NCBI GenBank assembly: GCA_026415995.1
Contig: JAOAGB010000043.1
Coordinates: 1-14,986 of the forward strand
Source of the DNA: Thermodesulfovibrio sp.
Lineage (GTDB): Bacteria; Nitrospirota; Thermodesulfovibrionia; Thermodesulfovibrionales; Thermodesulfovibrionaceae
DNA length: 14,986 nucleotides
Direction: 5' to 3'
The notes under the pieces: model-generated
Seen by the model: only the letters and a program-made list of their open reading frames with translations
Told to the model about the DNA's origin: nothing
The model's database searches: none
Program-made: the position numbers and the translations under genes
In this document: positions 1 through 7,674 of the stretch, one piece after another
How positions within the stretch are numbered: the first letter of the stretch is position 1
Layout: each line of letters opens with the position of its first letter

Positions 1-261
1 AGCTCGCCCTTCCACAGGCTTTCTAAGCTCCTACAACCCTTAGGTCTCCCTGAAGTAACGGGTTAATACCTCAGGATAGCTCTGATTTATGACGCCTTGC
101 CCAAGCCTCAGAGCAGAACTCAGGAAGACGGCTGCTTTTAATTAAGCAGCGAGTGCCAATTCGTTGTTGGCAGTTGTGTTTTCCCTACCTGTTTTACGTG
201 GTGGCAGGAACCACGGCATGCAGCTTAGCCCTCACTACCTCCGTCGAGTCCTTTCGCCCCC
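1..261 (-). ncRNA. ssrA: tmRNA (transfer-messenger RNA), 3' end outside window
   Basis: tmRNA rescues ribosomes stalled on broken mRNAs by acting first as an alanyl-tRNA and then as a short mRNA that adds a degradation tag. Read on the minus strand, the gene opens with GGGGGCGAAAGGACTCGACG (261 down to 242), the typical tmRNA 5' end. A GC-rich pseudoknot-like segment follows, then a tag reading frame (171-142) that ends in Ala-Ala-stop inside a hairpin (150-131, six-base arms GCTGCT/AGCAGC). Downstream are further structured segments. The 3' tRNA-like half with the T-arm and CCA is missing because the window starts at base 1; a usual tmRNA is about 350 nt. The gene lies 10 nt after smpB on the same strand. 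I found no convincing -10 at the right distance, so it may be cut from a smpB-ssrA transcript. Identification is firm; the exact 5' base is estimated. Confidence 0.95.
142..171 (-). other. tmRNA proteolysis-tag reading frame (ANNELALAA)
   Basis: On the minus strand the frame reads GCC AAC AAC GAA TTG GCA CTC GCT GCT TAA, giving Ala-Asn-Asn-Glu-Leu-Ala-Leu-Ala-Ala. With the alanine carried by tmRNA itself, the added tag would be A-ANNELALAA. The LAA ending matches the usual signal read by ClpXP-type proteases. The resume codon GCC is inferred from the tag pattern and an A four bases before it. An earlier in-frame codon (ACT) cannot be excluded from sequence alone. Confidence 0.85.
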
Positions 262-271
262 TTGTTAAAGA

Positions 272-721
272 TCATTTGTTTTTAAGGGCACGCTCGATTT
301 CTCTTTGAGCTTCTTTCTTTTTAATTATATCTCTTTTTTCGTATTTCTTTCTACCCCTGGCAAGGGCTATTTCAACTTTTACATAGGGACCTTTAAAGTA
401 TAATTTAAGCGGAATAAGTGTATAGCCTTGCTGCTGAATTTTTCCCCTGAGCCTTTCAATTTCTTTGCGATGAAGTAAGAGTTTTCTTGTCCTAAGCGGG
501 TCATGATTAAAAATGTTGCCGTGCGTATATGGACTAATATGACAGTTAAGTAACCATGCTTCATTGTCCTTGATTATTACATAACTGTCTTTAAGATTTG
601 CTTTGCCCTGTCTTAATGATTTTACCTCTGTTCCTGTAAGGACTATTCCTGCTTCAATGGTTTCGTCAATGAAGTAATCGGCATAGGCTTTTTTGTTTTG
701 AGTTACGACTTTGATTGACAT
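272..721 (-). CDS. smpB: SsrA-binding protein SmpB
   Basis: SmpB binds the tRNA-like end of tmRNA and places it in the A site of stalled ribosomes, with its C-terminal tail in the empty mRNA channel. The 149-residue product has the normal family length. It carries the expected blocks: an N-terminal strand ending GTEVKSLR, then HISPY, then RKLLLHRKEI, a KLYFKG strand, ALARGRKKYEKR and a basic helical tail rich in Lys, Arg and Glu. The ATG at 721 is the only start that gives the full fold. Its Shine-Dalgarno is weak (AGAGAAAGAAAG) and overlaps the 3' arm of a perfect hairpin at 731-747, which could limit translation. The gene sits between the 61-residue gene (36 nt upstream) and ssrA (10 nt downstream), the classic smpB-ssrA pairing. 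Confidence 0.97.
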   Translation of the reverse strand: MSIKVVTQNKKAYADYFIDETIEAGIVLTGTEVKSLRQGKANLKDSYVIIKDNEAWLLNCHISPYTHGNIFNHDPLRTRKLLLHRKEIERLRGKIQQQGYTLIPLKLYFKGPYVKVEIALARGRKKYEKRDIIKKKEAQREIERALKNK

Positions 722-730
722 GCTTTCTTT

Positions 731-775
731 CTCTGCTTACAGCAGAGTTTTTGGTCTTCAACCTATTACTCTGCT
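731..775 (-). promoter_or_regulatory. Perfect hairpin over the smpB ribosome-binding site, with a competing third arm
   Basis: Bases 731-737 (ctctgct) and 741-747 (agcagag) form a perfect seven-pair inverted repeat with a three-base loop. On the minus-strand transcript its 3' arm contains the best Shine-Dalgarno match for smpB. A third identical heptamer (ctctgct) lies at 769-775, inside the last codons of the 61-residue gene, and can pair with the same middle arm. The two pairings exclude each other. In the minus-strand direction no U-run follows, so this does not look like a terminator for these genes. A regulatory role is inferred. Confidence 0.4.
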
Positions 776-943
776 TTCTTGCAAAATACACTTTTCTGTG
801 ATTATGCCATTAGGTGTGTGAATCTCAAATTTTCCATCTTCAATCATGCCCATGGCTTTTAGGGCATGAAGAATTTCAATTAATGTATTTTGAATTTTTT
901 CTACAGGTATATCTCTGAATTCTAAATCTAATTTAGCTTTCAT
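758..943 (-). CDS. Small protein of unknown function (61 residues)
   Basis: I do not recognise this protein. It has 61 residues and begins MKAKLDLEFRDIPVEKI. It has a predicted helix around residues 14-32 (VEKIQNTLIEILHALKAMGM), followed by short strands with a charged and then glycine-containing segment, and a single cysteine near residue 52. No signal peptide or membrane segment is visible. It begins 9 nt after the aminopeptidase stop and ends 36 nt before smpB, so it is probably translated from the same transcript. The Shine-Dalgarno before the ATG is poor (TTCTCTT), so translational coupling is likely. Support for it being real comes from its position filling an otherwise empty gap in a tight operon and its balanced soluble-protein composition. 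It could be an unrecognised regulator of its neighbours, or a chance frame. Confidence 0.6.
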   Translation of the reverse strand: MKAKLDLEFRDIPVEKIQNTLIEILHALKAMGMIEDGKFEIHTPNGIITEKCILQESRVIG

Positions 944-952
944 AAGAGAATA

Positions 953-2080
953 TTATATCACAAGAGAGCCCTTTTCAAGAATTTTTATCTTCTTATTTCT
1001 ATCTGCGATTCCATAAACTGTGGGTTCAAAGAAGATAAAGTCTTGATGAAAGGGGGTTCTCACTTTTCCACCAAAGGAAGAGTTATCACCTAAGGCGATG
1101 TGTATTGTGCCAAGTATTTTTTCTGATTCAAGGATGTTATCTGGTCTCGTAGCTCTGTCATTTGTTCCAATTCCAAGTTCAGCAATATTTCTGTTTTCAT
1201 CTCTTTCATTTAGTTTTCTTTCAAGTTCATCTTTGTAGGGCTCCTTTCCCTCTATTGAGATAACTTTGCCCTTCTGAATATTAAGAATCAATGGGTTTTC
1301 AAGTTTTCTTGTAGGTGCCCACTCTATTATGAGTCTGCCTTCTGCGGTGTTTTCTAAAGGTGCAAGAAAAACTTCTCCTGCAGGCAGATTTCCAAAGGAA
1401 CCCCTTCGGGTTAAAATTCCTGAGTCCACATGCACTTTTCTTTTTCCTTTATACAGAGTAATCTCTGTTCCGTTGGAAGTTTCAATTTTTATTTTTTCTA
1501 CTCCTTCAAGAATTTTTTTTATTTTTTCAGACCTTGTCTTTACTTCCTTCCAGTTAGCAAGCATTGCACCATCAAGCATTGTTTGGTCAAAAAGAGGCAT
1601 GCTCGCATATCTTGTACCACAACATTTTGTTAAAAGGTCTCTAAAATTAGTATGGCTTGTTGAAAAATTTGAAATTGCCACTACAGCATTTACAGCATCG
1701 GTTTTATTTTCTTTTATAATTTGCCGTATTTTCAATAACTCCATCTTTGATATGTTCTTAGAGAGAAGTTTATTAAAAAATCCATACCTCTTAAGGTTTT
1801 CTATAGCTTTCTCTCCAAAGGCAACCTTCCATAACTGTTCTGGAGGTTCAATTCCATGAGAACCAATAGCTGGATATTCAGAGTAGATAATCTCTTTGCA
1901 CAGGGAACTGCCTATTTCCCTTAGCTTTAAAGCTATATCTTTGAGCTTTTGTCTTCTTAGTTTTTCCTTTTCTGAAAGTCTTTCATCTTCTCTTATAAGA
2001 TCAGTAAAGATAAGAACTTTTTCGTTTGCTTTTATCTTTAAGTTTATCTTGAATATATTCTTAAGAGGCTCTATATTCAC
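953..2080 (-). CDS. M29-family metallo-aminopeptidase (thermophilic aminopeptidase type)
   Basis: This is a cytoplasmic two-metal aminopeptidase that would remove N-terminal residues from peptides. The 375-residue product is near the lower end of the usual range of about 370-415. The second half carries the M29 metal-site pattern: GEVFLAPLE (E236), NIAELGIGTN (E301), GTIHIALGDNSSFGG (H327) and TPFHQD (H345, D347). These residue assignments come from motif position and were not aligned. The N-terminal half is a charged alpha/beta domain. The start is GTG at 2080, and its G-T-G-A overlaps the purF stop. A GGAG Shine-Dalgarno at 2089-2092, eight bases away, supports that choice. Linkage to purF suggests translational coupling, but I see no pathway connection. 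A long frame on the opposite strand (1329-1859) is its shadow. Confidence 0.9.
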   Translation of the reverse strand: MNIEPLKNIFKINLKIKANEKVLIFTDLIREDERLSEKEKLRRQKLKDIALKLREIGSSLCKEIIYSEYPAIGSHGIEPPEQLWKVAFGEKAIENLKRYGFFNKLLSKNISKMELLKIRQIIKENKTDAVNAVVAISNFSTSHTNFRDLLTKCCGTRYASMPLFDQTMLDGAMLANWKEVKTRSEKIKKILEGVEKIKIETSNGTEITLYKGKRKVHVDSGILTRRGSFGNLPAGEVFLAPLENTAEGRLIIEWAPTRKLENPLILNIQKGKVISIEGKEPYKDELERKLNERDENRNIAELGIGTNDRATRPDNILESEKILGTIHIALGDNSSFGGKVRTPFHQDFIFFEPTVYGIADRNKKIKILEKGSLVI

Positions 2081-3519
2081 TCAAAAAGCTCCAGCTGATT
2101 CATTCTTTTTGATTGAAATTCTATAGGGTATCTGCAATTAAAACAAGCCATACAGTAAAGGTCGGAGTTAGGAATTATTTTTTTTAAACCTTCAAGGCTT
2201 AGATATCCAAGCGAGTCCGCTGTGGTATACTTTCTAATTTCTTCAATTTTATGAGAAGAGGCAATTAACTCCTGCCTTGTGGGAGTATCAATTCCATAAA
2301 AACAAGGTCCTATGGTTGGAGGAGAGCTTATCCTCATATGGACTTCCTTCGCACCTCCAAGTTCTCTAATCATTTTTACTATTTTTTTAGAAGTTGTACC
2401 TCTTACAATAGAGTCATCTATAACAATTACTCTTTTGTCTTTGAGCGCTTCTCTTACTGGATTAAGTTTTATTTTCACACCAAAATGCCTAATACTTTGT
2501 TTTGGTTCAATAAAAGTTCTCCCCACATAGTGATTTCTTATCAAGCCAAATTCAAAGGGAATTCCACTTTCTTCAGCATATCCCAGCGCTGCAGGGACTC
2601 CTGAATCTGGAACAGGAATAACAAGGTCAGCATCAACCATATGTTCTCTTGCAAGCTGTCTGCCAAGTTCTTTTCTTACTGTATTAACGCAGGTGTGTCC
2701 AAAAATATAACTGTCAGGTCTTGCAAAGTAAATAAACTCAAAAACACAATGGGCTGGCTTTACAGAGTTAAATATCTTTATTGAATTCAATCCATTTTCA
2801 TCAATTATCAGCATCTCGCCAGGATTTATGTCTCTTACATAAGTTGCACCAATTAGGTCAAAGGCACAGGTTTCAGAAGCAACCACATAGGCATCTTGAA
2901 TTTGTCCAAGCGCTAAAGGTCTTATACCAAAGGGATCCCTAATGGCAATAAGCTCTTTTTCTGTCATAAGTAATAATGAAAAAGCTCCAGCTACCTGTCT
3001 TACTGCATTAGCAATTCTTTCTCTTGGTTCTCCACTTTTTGCTCGAGCGATAAGATGAAGAATTATTTCACTGTCTGATGTACTCTGAAAAATTGCTCCA
3101 TCTCTTTCAAGTTTTTCTTTCATTACATCAATGTCAATCAAATTTCCATTGTGAGCTATGGCAATACTTCCAAGACTGTATGTTGCCATTAAAGGTTGAA
3201 CATTTTCTAATGTGCTTGATCCGGTTGTTGAGTATCTATTATGCCCAATCGCCATATTCCCTGGAAGTTTCTTTAAAACTTTTTCATTAAAAATTTCCGC
3301 AACAAGTCCCAAGGATTTTTCAAGATAAAGTTTTGTTCCGTCAGATGAGCATATGCCAGCACCTTCTTGCCCTCTATGCTGAAGAGCATAAAGCCCCAAA
3401 TAAGTTAAATTGGCAGCTTCTGGATGTCCAAAGATGCCAAAAACACCGCACTCTTCATGAATATGGTGAAAGAAAATATTGTTGTTCATTTTTTTAGGAA
3501 ATCTTATAAATTTTAACAT
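2077..3519 (-). CDS. purF: Amidophosphoribosyltransferase (glutamine PRPP amidotransferase)
   Basis: PurF makes 5-phosphoribosylamine from PRPP and glutamine, the first step of purine synthesis. The N-terminal Ntn glutaminase domain starts at Cys24 (EECGVFGIFG), which becomes the N-terminal nucleophile after propeptide removal; QHRGQEGAGI and GHNRYSTTG follow. The phosphoribosyltransferase domain carries VIVIDDSIVRGTTS. The Bacillus-type [4Fe-4S] ligands are all present: Cys258, Cys406, Cys456 and Cys459. In mature numbering these are 235, 383, 433 and 436, almost the same as the Bacillus subtilis enzyme. An extra Cys462 follows. Length is 480 residues, close to 476 in B. subtilis. The start is uncertain: ATG at 3519 gives a 23-residue propeptide, ATG at 3489 gives 13, nearer the usual 11. 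Neither has a good Shine-Dalgarno. No other purine genes are nearby. It heads the leftward gene block. Confidence 0.97.
   Translation of the reverse strand: MLKFIRFPKKMNNNIFFHHIHEECGVFGIFGHPEAANLTYLGLYALQHRGQEGAGICSSDGTKLYLEKSLGLVAEIFNEKVLKKLPGNMAIGHNRYSTTGSSTLENVQPLMATYSLGSIAIAHNGNLIDIDVMKEKLERDGAIFQSTSDSEIILHLIARAKSGEPRERIANAVRQVAGAFSLLLMTEKELIAIRDPFGIRPLALGQIQDAYVVASETCAFDLIGATYVRDINPGEMLIIDENGLNSIKIFNSVKPAHCVFEFIYFARPDSYIFGHTCVNTVRKELGRQLAREHMVDADLVIPVPDSGVPAALGYAEESGIPFEFGLIRNHYVGRTFIEPKQSIRHFGVKIKLNPVREALKDKRVIVIDDSIVRGTTSKKIVKMIRELGGAKEVHMRISSPPTIGPCFYGIDTPTRQELIASSHKIEEIRKYTTADSLGYLSLEGLKKIIPNSDLYCMACFNCRYPIEFQSKRMNQLELFE
2089..2092 (-). promoter_or_regulatory. Ribosome-binding site deciding the GTG start of the aminopeptidase
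   Basis: GGAG on the minus strand lies eight bases before the GTG at 2080, inside the 3' end of purF. It supports the GTG start, which overlaps the purF stop as GTGA. Confidence 0.6.
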
Positions 3520-3568
3520 ACAAACTATTTAGTTTACTACAAATTTTTGATATAATTTAATAGGATTA
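3520..3568. promoter_or_regulatory. Divergent intergenic promoter region
   Basis: This 49-base, very AT-rich gap separates the leftward purF block from the rightward dikinase-like gene, so both promoters must lie in or next to it. The rightward one is clear (extended -10 at 3548-3556). For purF a weak leftward pair is possible, TTAAAT (3560-3555) and TAAACT (3536-3531) with an 18-base spacer, which matches poorly. No palindromic operator of convincing length is visible. Confidence 0.6.
3548..3556 (+). promoter_or_regulatory. Extended -10 promoter (TGATATAAT) for the dikinase-like gene
   Basis: TGATATAAT is a perfect TATAAT hexamer (3551-3556) with the TG of an extended -10 one base upstream. 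The -35 position (TTTAGT at 3528-3533, 17-base spacer) matches only three of six bases, as is common when the extended -10 is strong. The predicted transcription start is about 3562-3564, only some five to seven bases before the ATG at 3569. The mRNA would therefore be nearly leaderless. Confidence 0.65.
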
Positions 3569-6500
3569 ATGAGTTTTAAAAATTTAAATACAATAATAAA
3601 TTTAGAAAAAAAAGAAAAAATTATTAAAATTTTTTCCTCCTATCCCGGTATCTTAAATAGTGTAGAGGAACTGCTAAGCAAACTGGAAAAAATTCCTCAA
3701 AGTTTTCACATCTCCTATGAGATAGAAACTCACTTTATAAAATATTTCAATTACTATATCAAACATCCAGAAGGATTTGAAGCTACAAAAATTCTATTTA
3801 GTTATCTAATAGGATGTCTCGAGAACAAAGAAATCATGGAGAGTTGCACAAAATCTCTCCTTAGAATGACACTAAAATTAATTGAAGAATGTAACTCTAA
3901 GGAAAACAAAAAATTTTTAGAAATAGCTGGGGAAGTTTTTAAACAACTTCTTTTAATAGATATTTATAACTATCTGCCTAAGCTTGATAGCTTAAGAATA
4001 ATTGGCAAAACCATTATAAAGCTACAAATTGAAGACAAAGAAGTTTTATCTAATTTTAAAGAACTGTATAAACGATATTTAATCAGCCTATATGACTCAA
4101 TTAGTTCAATTAAGAATCCTCTTTTATACCATAAGGAAATGTTTATTCAGGGCTTTCCATTTGTTGAAAATGCTTACAATTCATTTTATAAAGGAATTGA
4201 TGAAAACACTAAAAAAATAAAGAAAACCGATGATTTTTATGAATTAATTAATATTCCATCGGGGATGGAAATATACAATATATTTCGGGAACTTTATAAG
4301 CAGTTTATTAAATCAGGAGATATATGGATTGACTTACAGAATAGAATTTACTATTTTTTCTGGGTTACAGAAAATGAAGTATTCTCTGATTTATATGACT
4401 TTTCTATAAGAGAAATCGGAAAGAATATTAAGAATTCCCTTTCGCTATTAATATCAAGCTCGGTAAATAAAACCTTAGAGTTATTAGATAAAATTTTTAT
4501 CAAATTTAATATTTTCTTTCACTCCTATGCTGATGCTGTTTTATTTTCTCTTGAAGAAATAGGAGAAGAAATTTATAATTCAGATAACAAGGAAGTCATT
4601 AATTTTTACGTAGATTCTCTAATTTCTCTTGGATTTCATTCTCCCCAAATAAGAAGATTTTCTGAAGAATATATAGGCGGTGATAATAGAAATCATCTTA
4701 GAAATCTAAGATTATTAATTAATTTAATATCTAAAAAACCTTTAATGTCAAAAGATTTAATTTCATCACTTAGTATATATTTATTTTTTGGTGGAGTCCA
4801 TATAAAGGATACCGATTTTTTTCAGAGAGACATTACAAAACTGCTTAATTCAGAGATAACACCAGTCTTCTATTTGATTAAACCTATACTAAGAAAGTTA
4901 CCTGTTTATTTTAATGAGATCAATGCAGAAGGACAATTAAGAACTGTATCTACAGAGGTAGATGAGATTTTTAAAAGAAAAGATCCCTTAATACACTTTA
5001 TAAGGAAACAAGTACATGTTGAAAGCAGTCCTCTAATTTTGGATTTGCTTAAGGAGACAATAAATTTTTGGATAAATGGTGAAAGCACTACTTTAAAAAT
5101 ATATGTTCCTATCGAAGTTTTAGAATCTCTACAAAACGAAAAAGAACACTTCAGTGCAATGGGAAATCTATTCAAAAATCTTATAATGGATTTCGGTTCC
5201 TTAGAAACTTTGTTAATCAGTCCATTAGATTCTATTACAGCAAAATTAAATTCCTATGATTTCTCTAAGGATTATAAAACCAAAGCAATACTAACAATTA
5301 GACTCTACCAGCTTCTTTATGGCAAATATAAGATTGATTATTGTGAACTGCAGAATTTTCTCAAAGAAACTTTATATTTAGGATTACCAGATGGTTCTCA
5401 TCTGATTGAGATATTTAAGGTCGAATCTTTATATAAGAAAGTTGAGGCTCTCATTGAATATCTTGAGGAATTAAAAAATATAATTCTATCTTCTCAAAAA
5501 TATGAAGCCTTTGAAGACATAGCCCATAAGCGACATATTGCTGCAGGAATTCCTTCAGTGTATGGAAGATATAGCGAAAGAAAATTTAATGCACTTTCTG
5601 TATTTCTAAGACTTGAAAACATACTTCATGGTCTTTTGGATGAAATAGAACAATCCCTTGGTCTTGATTTCATAACAAGAGCAACACTTTTCAGAATAGA
5701 AAAATATCTAAAACTTTTCTCACGCATTCTTGAACTTAATGGTCTTTCCTCGCAGAAATTTATTAATACTCTTGATATGCTTACTGTTGCTCTTGAAATA
5801 AGAAGATTTACCTTCTCACAGTATATGGATATTTTTAGAAATCTTTCTGAATCAGTTGGTGATATTGTAAATACTTACTGTACAGCACCTTATAAGAAAT
5901 GGCTAAGAAAAATAATAAATATTGTTCATAACTTTTCGACAAAATCTGAAATGGAAAACTTCGAATTTATCAATGCTTCCTCAGAAAAATTTCTAAGGGA
6001 CATTGTAATGCAGTATCCTGGACTAAACCAACTTGATAGAATAATTGGTAAAATTATTAAGACCACCTATAATCAGGCTGAAAAACTTCAATATAGGGAA
6101 CTTGACTTACTTATGACCTATGACCCTAAAAAAATTCTCTGCGATATTTATGCACCCAAAAAAGAAATAAACGATAGAATTCATTTAGGCAATAAAGGTC
6201 ATAATTTGATTAAATTAGCCACAAAGGGAATCTCTGTTCCTCCTGGCTTTATCATTACTACGGAAGTCTTCCGCTGTAGAGAAGTGATAAATAGTTTCGA
6301 ACCTGCTTTGGAACATTTAGAAAGAGAATTAAAAGACGCAATAACAAGGCTTGAAACAATATCAAAAAGACAATTTGCCAATCCTTATAATCCTTTACTG
6401 GTTTCAGTTAGAAGTGGTGGTGCTATTTCTATGCCTGGGATGATGAATTCATTTTTAAATGTGGGAATAAATGAAGAAATTGCAGAAGGTTTAAGTAATC

Positions 6501-7666
6501 AAACAGGCAAACCATGGTTTGTATGGGACAGTTACAGAAGATTTTTGCAATGTTGGGGAATGTCCTTTGGTCTTGACAGAGACGAATTTGACAATATAAT
6601 GAATTTTTATAAGAAAAAACATAAAGTTGACTTCAAAATTCAGTTTTCACCCTCACAAATGCAAGAAGTTGCTCTTGCTTATAAAGAATTTATACTATCT
6701 ATGGGCTTGAAAATAGAGGAAAATCCTTGGAGGCAACTCCTTATTGCAGTAAATCAAGTTTTCAATTCTTGGAATTCCATTAAAGCAAGAGCTTACAGAG
6801 AGATTTTAGGAATTTCGGAAGATTGGGGTACAGCGGTAGTTGTTCAAAAAATGGTCTTTGGTAATCTTGATATTAACTCAGGTTCTGGAGTTTTATTTAC
6901 AAGAAACCCTAAGGATACTTCTGATAGGCTCGTTCTATGGGGAGACTATACTACCGGAGCTCAAGGCGAAGATATCGTTTCTGGACTTGTTAATACTTTC
7001 CCGATATCAATAGAACAGAAAAATTATGAAGGTAGAACCTATGAAAAATCCTTAGAAGAGGCTTTTCCTGAAATATATAAAGCTCTTTTTGAAATATCTG
7101 AAAAACTCATATACGGAGAAAAATGGGATCATCAAGAAATTGAATTTACCTTTGAAGGAAGAGGTAAAAAGGATCTTTATTTACTTCAGACAAGAGAAAT
7201 GAGTTATTCCAAGGGGGAAATGATTACAGTATTTCTCCCCTCTCCTGCATTAAATGAAAGCAAATTAGGAACAGGAATAGGAGTTAATGGAGGAGCTTTG
7301 TCAGGAAGATTAGTTTTTGATGTTGATGATATTAGAGCCTTAAAATCTACTGAACCTGAAACCCCTGTTATACTTGTAAGGGCTGATACGGTTCCAGATG
7401 ATATCGTCCACATAGCAAAAGCAGATGGCATATTGACTGCAAGAGGTGGCTCTACGTCTCATGCATCAATAATTGCTACAAAACTTGGAAAAACCTGTGT
7501 TGTTGGATTTTCAAAAATGATAGTGCATCAAAATGAAAAAAAGTGTAAAATAGGAAAAAGAATATTAAAAAAAGGTGACTTTATAAGTATTGACGGAAGA
7601 AGTGGTTTAGTTTATTCAGGAAAGCATGAAACTCAGAAAATCTATCTCTCTATGCAGTATTTTTAA
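3569..7666 (+). CDS. PPDK-like phosphohistidine dikinase with large unknown N-terminal region
   Basis: The 1365-residue protein has two parts. Residues 1 to about 870 are mostly helical, Lys/Ile/Leu-rich and not recognised; a well-defined block sits at 653-668 (HKRHIAAGIPSVYGRY). From residue 874 (GNKGHNLIKLATKGISVPPGF) it follows pyruvate phosphate dikinase. The ATP-grasp part contains VSVRSGGAISMPGMMNS (945 onward), GSGVLFTRNP, TGAQGEDIVSG and LLQTREM. The swivel domain carries GGSTSHASIIA with the phosphate-carrying His1298. The protein ends soon after, so the PEP/pyruvate TIM barrel of true PPDK is absent. By family knowledge it should move the beta-phosphate of ATP to His1298; the acceptor is unknown and may be handled by the N-terminal region. 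The ATG at 3569 is the only start: a stop lies in frame at 3548 and the next Met is about 95 residues on. It is followed after 23 nt by the GAPDH-like gene. Confidence 0.85.
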   Translation: MSFKNLNTIINLEKKEKIIKIFSSYPGILNSVEELLSKLEKIPQSFHISYEIETHFIKYFNYYIKHPEGFEATKILFSYLIGCLENKEIMESCTKSLLRMTLKLIEECNSKENKKFLEIAGEVFKQLLLIDIYNYLPKLDSLRIIGKTIIKLQIEDKEVLSNFKELYKRYLISLYDSISSIKNPLLYHKEMFIQGFPFVENAYNSFYKGIDENTKKIKKTDDFYELINIPSGMEIYNIFRELYKQFIKSGDIWIDLQNRIYYFFWVTENEVFSDLYDFSIREIGKNIKNSLSLLISSSVNKTLELLDKIFIKFNIFFHSYADAVLFSLEEIGEEIYNSDNKEVINFYVDSLISLGFHSPQIRRFSEEYIGGDNRNHLRNLRLLINLISKKPLMSKDLISSLSIYLFFGGVHIKDTDFFQRDITKLLNSEITPVFYLIKPILRKLPVYFNEINAEGQLRTVSTEVDEIFKRKDPLIHFIRKQVHVESSPLILDLLKETINFWINGESTTLKIYVPIEVLESLQNEKEHFSAMGNLFKNLIMDFGSLETLLISPLDSITAKLNSYDFSKDYKTKAILTIRLYQLLYGKYKIDYCELQNFLKETLYLGLPDGSHLIEIFKVESLYKKVEALIEYLEELKNIILSSQKYEAFEDIAHKRHIAAGIPSVYGRYSERKFNALSVFLRLENILHGLLDEIEQSLGLDFITRATLFRIEKYLKLFSRILELNGLSSQKFINTLDMLTVALEIRRFTFSQYMDIFRNLSESVGDIVNTYCTAPYKKWLRKIINIVHNFSTKSEMENFEFINASSEKFLRDIVMQYPGLNQLDRIIGKIIKTTYNQAEKLQYRELDLLMTYDPKKILCDIYAPKKEINDRIHLGNKGHNLIKLATKGISVPPGFIITTEVFRCREVINSFEPALEHLERELKDAITRLETISKRQFANPYNPLLVSVRSGGAISMPGMMNSFLNVGINEEIAEGLSNQTGKPWFVWDSYRRFLQCWGMSFGLDRDEFDNIMNFYKKKHKVDFKIQFSPSQMQEVALAYKEFILSMGLKIEENPWRQLLIAVNQVFNSWNSIKARAYREILGISEDWGTAVVVQKMVFGNLDINSGSGVLFTRNPKDTSDRLVLWGDYTTGAQGEDIVSGLVNTFPISIEQKNYEGRTYEKSLEEAFPEIYKALFEISEKLIYGEKWDHQEIEFTFEGRGKKDLYLLQTREMSYSKGEMITVFLPSPALNESKLGTGIGVNGGALSGRLVFDVDDIRALKSTEPETPVILVRADTVPDDIVHIAKADGILTARGGSTSHASIIATKLGKTCVVGFSKMIVHQNEKKCKIGKRILKKGDFISIDGRSGLVYSGKHETQKIYLSMQYF

Positions 7667-7674
7667 CTTTAAAA

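Noticed and set aside
262..300. A dedicated ssrA promoter in the 3' end of smpB.
   Set aside because: The hexamer at the -10 distance from base 261 is GATCTT and the -35 region is not recognisable; evidence is too weak to call.
731..752. The smpB-proximal hairpin as an intrinsic terminator.
   Set aside because: The T-run (748-752) follows the stem only on the plus strand, where no gene would use it; in the direction of smpB the stem is followed by a purine-rich stretch and the start codon.
1329..1859. A 176-codon plus-strand open frame opposite the aminopeptidase gene.
   Set aside because: It lies wholly antisense to a gene with clear M29 metal-site motifs, is Ser/Phe/Ile-rich like antisense translations, and has no ribosome-binding site.
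3569..6180. The AT-rich front half of the dikinase-like gene as a recently acquired or degraded segment.
   Set aside because: The frame is unbroken over 870 codons, with similar A/T-rich codon use in the neighbouring rluD-type and ykgJ-type genes, so low G+C alone is not evidence of transfer.
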